NCBI GenBank assembly: GCA_018064425.1
Contig: JAGHVF010000022.1
Coordinates: 1 to 46,688, forward strand
Reading direction: 5' to 3'
DNA from: Candidatus Colinaster equi
GTDB lineage: Bacteria > Bacillota > Clostridia > Lachnospirales > Lachnospiraceae
Length of the DNA: 46,688 nucleotides
Position 1 is the stretch's first letter. The number at the start of each line of letters is the position of its first letter. This document shows positions 43,774 through 46,688 of this stretch, piece after piece. Below the pieces are notes generated by a model, which was not told the origin of the DNA, did no database searches, and saw only the letters and a list, made by a program, of their open reading frames with translations. Both the position numbers and the translations under genes were made by a program.

Positions 43774-45207
43774 TTAGTATGTAAGCTCTGGATACTTCTC
43801 TGTTACGCTTGTGTAGAAGAGGTCAAGTGCTTCTTCATATGTAGCATTGCCTTCGAAGTACTCCTTCATAGCTGCCTGGAATGACTCGTTACATCCCTGA
43901 TCGTAGTTAGAAAGGTTAGAGAGGTCGATCTTCTCAACACCTGCACAGTACATTGGAAGTGGGTTGATTCCGCCATATACATTGCTTGAGTATGAAGCGT
44001 CAACTGCCATAGCATCCATAGCTGGCTTGTTGTTTACGAAGTCATCATCTGCCTTAACGATCTCTGTCATGATATCTGGGTTACATGTAAGCTGCTTCAT
44101 GATATCTGCAACAAGGGAAGCATTGTCTGTTCCGTTTGCGCCACAGATCCATGTACCACCCCAGAAGAATCCCTGAGGTCCTTCTGTTGCACCCCAGCCA
44201 CCCTGAGCTGCGATAGAAGCTGCATCATCAGCAGCCATACAGAAGTTAATTAACCAAGCTGGTCCAAAGTAGCAGAATACCTTTCCTTCTGGATAGAAAC
44301 CTGCTGACCAGTCATCGCTCCAAAGATCAGCTGTACCTGTCTCGCCTGCATCAACCATTTCCTTAGACATATCAACCCATGCCTTGATGTTAGCATCGAT
44401 GTTGATTGCACCGTTCTCTACCCACTTAGATGTTACGTTGTTAGAGAATACACGGAATGCATCGTTAGATGTTGCTGTCATCTTGTAACCAGCATCCTTC
44501 ATCTTAGCTGCTGTAGCCTTGAATGTATCCCAATCCTTAACAGCTGCCTGAACTGTCTCTGCATCATCTGCGCCAAGAACTTCTGTTGCTGCTGCACGGT
44601 TGTAAATGAGAACACCAGGACATCCCTGCCAAGAAACACCCTTAAGTGCTCCGTTAGAGTCTGTTACAACGTCCTTTGTGTACTGATACTGATCTGCTAC
44701 GTCTGCATCTGTTACACCAAGCTCTGATACAGGGATTGTGTACTCTGTATCAACATACTTAAGTGCGTAATCAGCCTCAAGAAGGAAGAGGTCGATCTTG
44801 TCATCTGCTGCTGCATCCATCTGACCAAGAAGTGTCTCATCAAGGTTGTTCTGGTATGCATTGTCATCAGAAGGTGTGATGTTCCATACTACGTTAACAT
44901 CACCGATTGTTCCGTGTGTTGCATCAACTTCTGTGTAACCCGGATAGTGATCTGTAAGTCTTGACTTGAACTCTTCGTTCCAGCAGTAGATGTTAAGTGT
45001 CTTACCATCATCAGATGATACCCAGTTACCAGCTGGTGCTGCTGTTGTGTCGTCTGCTGCTGCGTCATCTGCAGGAGCTGCTGCGTCATCTGTTGCTTCT
45101 GTTGCTGCAGGAGCTGCTTCTGGAGCTGCTGCTGTGTCGCCACATCCTACCAATAAAGCAGAAACCATGGCAACGCTCAGTAATGCGCTGAGTAATTTCT
45201 TTTTCAT
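43774..45207 (-). CDS. Sugar ABC transporter solute-binding lipoprotein
   Basis: The receptor of the importer, anchored outside by a lipid. I chose the ATG at 45207 because GGAGGG lies eight bases upstream. The signal peptide ends in a lipobox with LLVGC (Cys22). A linker of about 40 residues made almost only of Ala, Asp, Thr, Glu and Pro follows, then the extracellular solute-binding family 1 domain (NWVSSDDGKTLNIYCWNEEF onward). Codon use is more selective (many GCT/GCA, ATC, TTC, CTT) than in neighbours, as expected of a highly expressed gene. It is downstream of the LacI gene. The bound sugar is unknown. Confidence 0.94.
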   Translation of the reverse strand: MKKKLLSALLSVAMVSALLVGCGDTAAAPEAAPAATEATDDAAAPADDAAADDTTAAPAGNWVSSDDGKTLNIYCWNEEFKSRLTDHYPGYTEVDATHGTIGDVNVVWNITPSDDNAYQNNLDETLLGQMDAAADDKIDLFLLEADYALKYVDTEYTIPVSELGVTDADVADQYQYTKDVVTDSNGALKGVSWQGCPGVLIYNRAAATEVLGADDAETVQAAVKDWDTFKATAAKMKDAGYKMTATSNDAFRVFSNNVTSKWVENGAINIDANIKAWVDMSKEMVDAGETGTADLWSDDWSAGFYPEGKVFCYFGPAWLINFCMAADDAASIAAQGGWGATEGPQGFFWGGTWICGANGTDNASLVADIMKQLTCNPDIMTEIVKADDDFVNNKPAMDAMAVDASYSSNVYGGINPLPMYCAGVEKIDLSNLSNYDQGCNESFQAAMKEYFEGNATYEEALDLFYTSVTEKYPELTY

Positions 45208-45241
45208 TATAAAACCCTCCATTTAATGAAAATATTCTATC

Positions 45242-45262
45242 TTAACCACACTATGTGGCTAA
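45242..45262. promoter_or_regulatory. Palindrome before the binding-protein gene
   Basis: A near-perfect 21-bp palindrome (TTAACCACA, CTA, TGTGGCTAA) lies between the lacI-like stop and the binding-protein start. It could be an operator at the promoter of the ABC operon or a hairpin in the leader RNA. It lacks the central CG of most LacI-family operators, so it may belong to another regulator. No clear -35/-10 pair was found in the 70-bp gap. Confidence 0.5.
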
Positions 45263-45277
45263 AACCGTATTAAGTTG

Positions 45278-46300
45278 TTATCTTCCTATCTTCTTGACCG
45301 ATTTACCCGTTTGAAGAACGCCTTCTATTACCACATGTTCAACAATCGCATTCTTTGGTCTCTCGATAAGATCAATCAGATTCTCTGCCGCTACCTTACC
45401 AATCATTCTTGTATCCTGCATGATTGTGGTTAACTTCGGTTCAATCTGTGCTGCTATATTACTTCCGTCATATCCAACAATTGATATGTCATCCGGAATG
45501 TTCATGCCTCTTGCTTTTATCTCATTCATACCGCCTATGGTTGAATAATCATCTGCGTAAAATATGCAAGTAGGTCGATTAATCATATTTAATAATGTAG
45601 CTGTCTGCTTCGCTGCATTAGGAATGTCTCGATACTTACCCGCTATCAGGTATTCATCATGAATCTCAAGTCCGAGCTCTTCTGCAGTCTTCTTAAAGCT
45701 GTCAATTCGTGTCTTTGTAACACCACTTGTTGACTGTCCGTATATATATGCAATATCACGATGACCTTGTTCATATACGTAACGAAGCAAATCGCTTATT
45801 CCTTTTGAATTGTCCGATAACACCGCAAGCCTGTCATCAAAAGCATAATCTATTGTGACAACCGGGATATCGCTTTGAGCCAGCTCTTTAACCTCTTCAT
45901 CTTCGAAATTGACACATGCAATCAGTACTCCGTCAACTCCTCTGAATTTGCTATGCTCTAAATAAGACAATCTGCCTTTTCTAACCTTATTACAATTAAT
46001 GAAGGTTATATCATATCCTTTGGCTTCTACCGTAATCTTGAAGCTATCCAGGATACTGGCAAAATAGTCATGAGTCAAACCGCTTTGTGGAATCTCATCC
46101 ACAAACAGGACTCCTATGTTGTAGCTTTTGTTAGTCTTAAGTGCTCTGGCAGATGAATTAGGGAAGTAACCCATCTCCTTAGCCACTTGCCTGATACGCT
46201 GCTTGGTCTCTTCACCGACATCGCTTTGATCATTAAGTGACTTACTAACTGTTGCTACCGAGACGCCACAAGCAAGTGAGATATCTTTCATCGATACCAT
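45278..46300 (-). CDS. LacI family transcriptional regulator
   Basis: The regulator probably controls the sugar importer encoded downstream. I chose the ATG at 46300 (340 residues), a few bases after GGGAGGGAGGAG; an in-frame ATG at 46351 lacks such a site. The N-terminal helix-turn-helix reads MKDISLACGVSVATVSKSLN (about 4-23), the hinge helix is SSARALKTN (about 47-55), and a periplasmic-binding-like sugar domain follows (about 60-335, with NIGVLFVDE, DGVLIACVNFED and GYDGSNIA). The effector would be a sugar brought in by the transporter. It lies 70 bp before the binding-protein gene. Confidence 0.95.
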   Translation of the reverse strand: MVSMKDISLACGVSVATVSKSLNDQSDVGEETKQRIRQVAKEMGYFPNSSARALKTNKSYNIGVLFVDEIPQSGLTHDYFASILDSFKITVEAKGYDITFINCNKVRKGRLSYLEHSKFRGVDGVLIACVNFEDEEVKELAQSDIPVVTIDYAFDDRLAVLSDNSKGISDLLRYVYEQGHRDIAYIYGQSTSGVTKTRIDSFKKTAEELGLEIHDEYLIAGKYRDIPNAAKQTATLLNMINRPTCIFYADDYSTIGGMNEIKARGMNIPDDISIVGYDGSNIAAQIEPKLTTIMQDTRMIGKVAAENLIDLIERPKNAIVEHVVIEGVLQTGKSVKKIGR

Positions 46301-46688
46301 TATGCTCTCCTCCCTCCCGAAGAAACTGGCGCTTGTTGTTTTTCCGTTCAAGGGTTTGTTTACTTAATCGTTTTCGTAGTTTTAATATATACCAGCCTGC
46401 ACATGAATGCAATACCTTTCCATTCATTTTTTGTTCATTTTTCAGCTTTTTGGTACATATAAACATAAACAAATTGGCGATTTTGTGCAAATGTGTCATT
46501 AACATAATGTTCACATTTTGACTGTTTCATGTGTTCCTTCCTTATTATATTATACATTCATTTTCAATCGTTTACGAAATATCCTCAATATTTGTTACGG
46601 AAAGAATTAATAATTGGCGCAAGAATTAAAAAATCTAAAATCTTTCCGTTTTTTTCCAAAACTAATTCAGCACTACAATAGTATGTAT
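46301..46688 (-). promoter_or_regulatory. Upstream region of lacI-like gene with promoter and operator candidates
   Basis: No gene is seen in this 388-bp stretch to the window edge. On the minus strand a TATAAT (46549-46554) about 250 nt before the start is a likely -10 element; the -35 is weak. Two LacI-type sites with the core AAACGATT occur: one at 46565-46577, containing the inverted repeat TCGT-AA-ACGA, just upstream of the -10, and one at 46366-46376 (CGAAAACGATT), exactly 200 bp nearer the gene. This fits autoregulation. The leader would be long (about 240 nt) and AT-rich. Confidence 0.55.

Noticed and set aside
44990..45226. Ala/Ser-rich plus-strand frame opposite the binding-protein linker
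   Set aside because: It arises from the repeated GCN codons of the linker read backwards, with no start signal.
46245..46514. An 89-codon minus-strand frame over the lacI-like start region
   Set aside because: It overlaps the start of the lacI-like gene in another frame, has no good ribosome site and looks like chance in AT-rich DNA.
46600..46635. Direct repeat AAGAATTAA near the right edge
   Set aside because: Only nine AT-rich bases repeated once; expected by chance in this composition.

Overview
The window looks like chromosomal DNA of a motile, low-G+C, anaerobic Firmicute of the Lachnospiraceae type (Butyrivibrio, Pseudobutyrivibrio or Lachnospira-like). The case rests on Gram-positive housekeeping genes with AGGAGG-type ribosome binding sites, VanW, DUF1846 and DUF5711 proteins, chemoreceptors, and sugar-use genes including a GH120 beta-xylosidase. 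The species assignment is inference. Almost all genes read on the minus strand; only two, a GGDEF protein and a small anchored protein, read on the plus strand. I see no tRNA, rRNA body, insertion sequence, prophage or CRISPR array.

Layout from left to right. 1-228: a strong minus-strand promoter and structured leader that most resembles the 5' region of an rRNA operon, whose 16S gene would lie off the left edge. 229-6565: pfkA-dnaX-ybaB-recR-galM-DUF5711-cvpA-like, a housekeeping operon with a recognisable promoter. 6666-14425: xpaC-telA-MBOAT-SGNH-MurD-like-ABC ATPase-ABC permease, a tightly packed cell-envelope cluster and the most intriguing assembly here. 14564-18404: ftsH, a DUF1846 gene and a small Xre-type regulator, separated by hairpin terminators. 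18505-24395: HAD phosphatase, DUF5662, mutS2 and a two-component system in one run. 24585-28004: a chemoreceptor divergent from a membrane GGDEF protein. 28010-36085: Lrp regulator, aminotransferase, a degenerate HtrA-like PDZ protein, yhaM, rlmD, a GH120 xylosidase and an unknown two-helix membrane protein. 36163-38803: a 35-residue membrane peptide, a VanW protein and an orphan AIR-synthase-like protein. 38911-41613: an anchored helical-repeat protein convergent with a second chemoreceptor. 41769-46300: a LacI regulator and a CUT1 sugar ABC importer (binding lipoprotein plus two permeases, no ATPase) with an internal terminator.

How the parts work together: the left operon joins glycolysis, the replication clamp loader and RecR repair. 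The middle cluster combines an acyl-transfer pair (MBOAT plus SGNH), a MurD paralog and an exporter with XpaC/TelA, suggesting an envelope-modification or stress module. The right part handles plant-sugar uptake and breakdown with chemotaxis. Points deserving a second look are the HtrA-like protein that has lost all three catalytic residues, the MurD-like envelope cluster, the unannotated 35-residue ORF with a large inverted repeat upstream, the GH120 gene at the tail of an RNA-metabolism operon, and two LacI-type operator candidates spaced exactly 200 bp apart.
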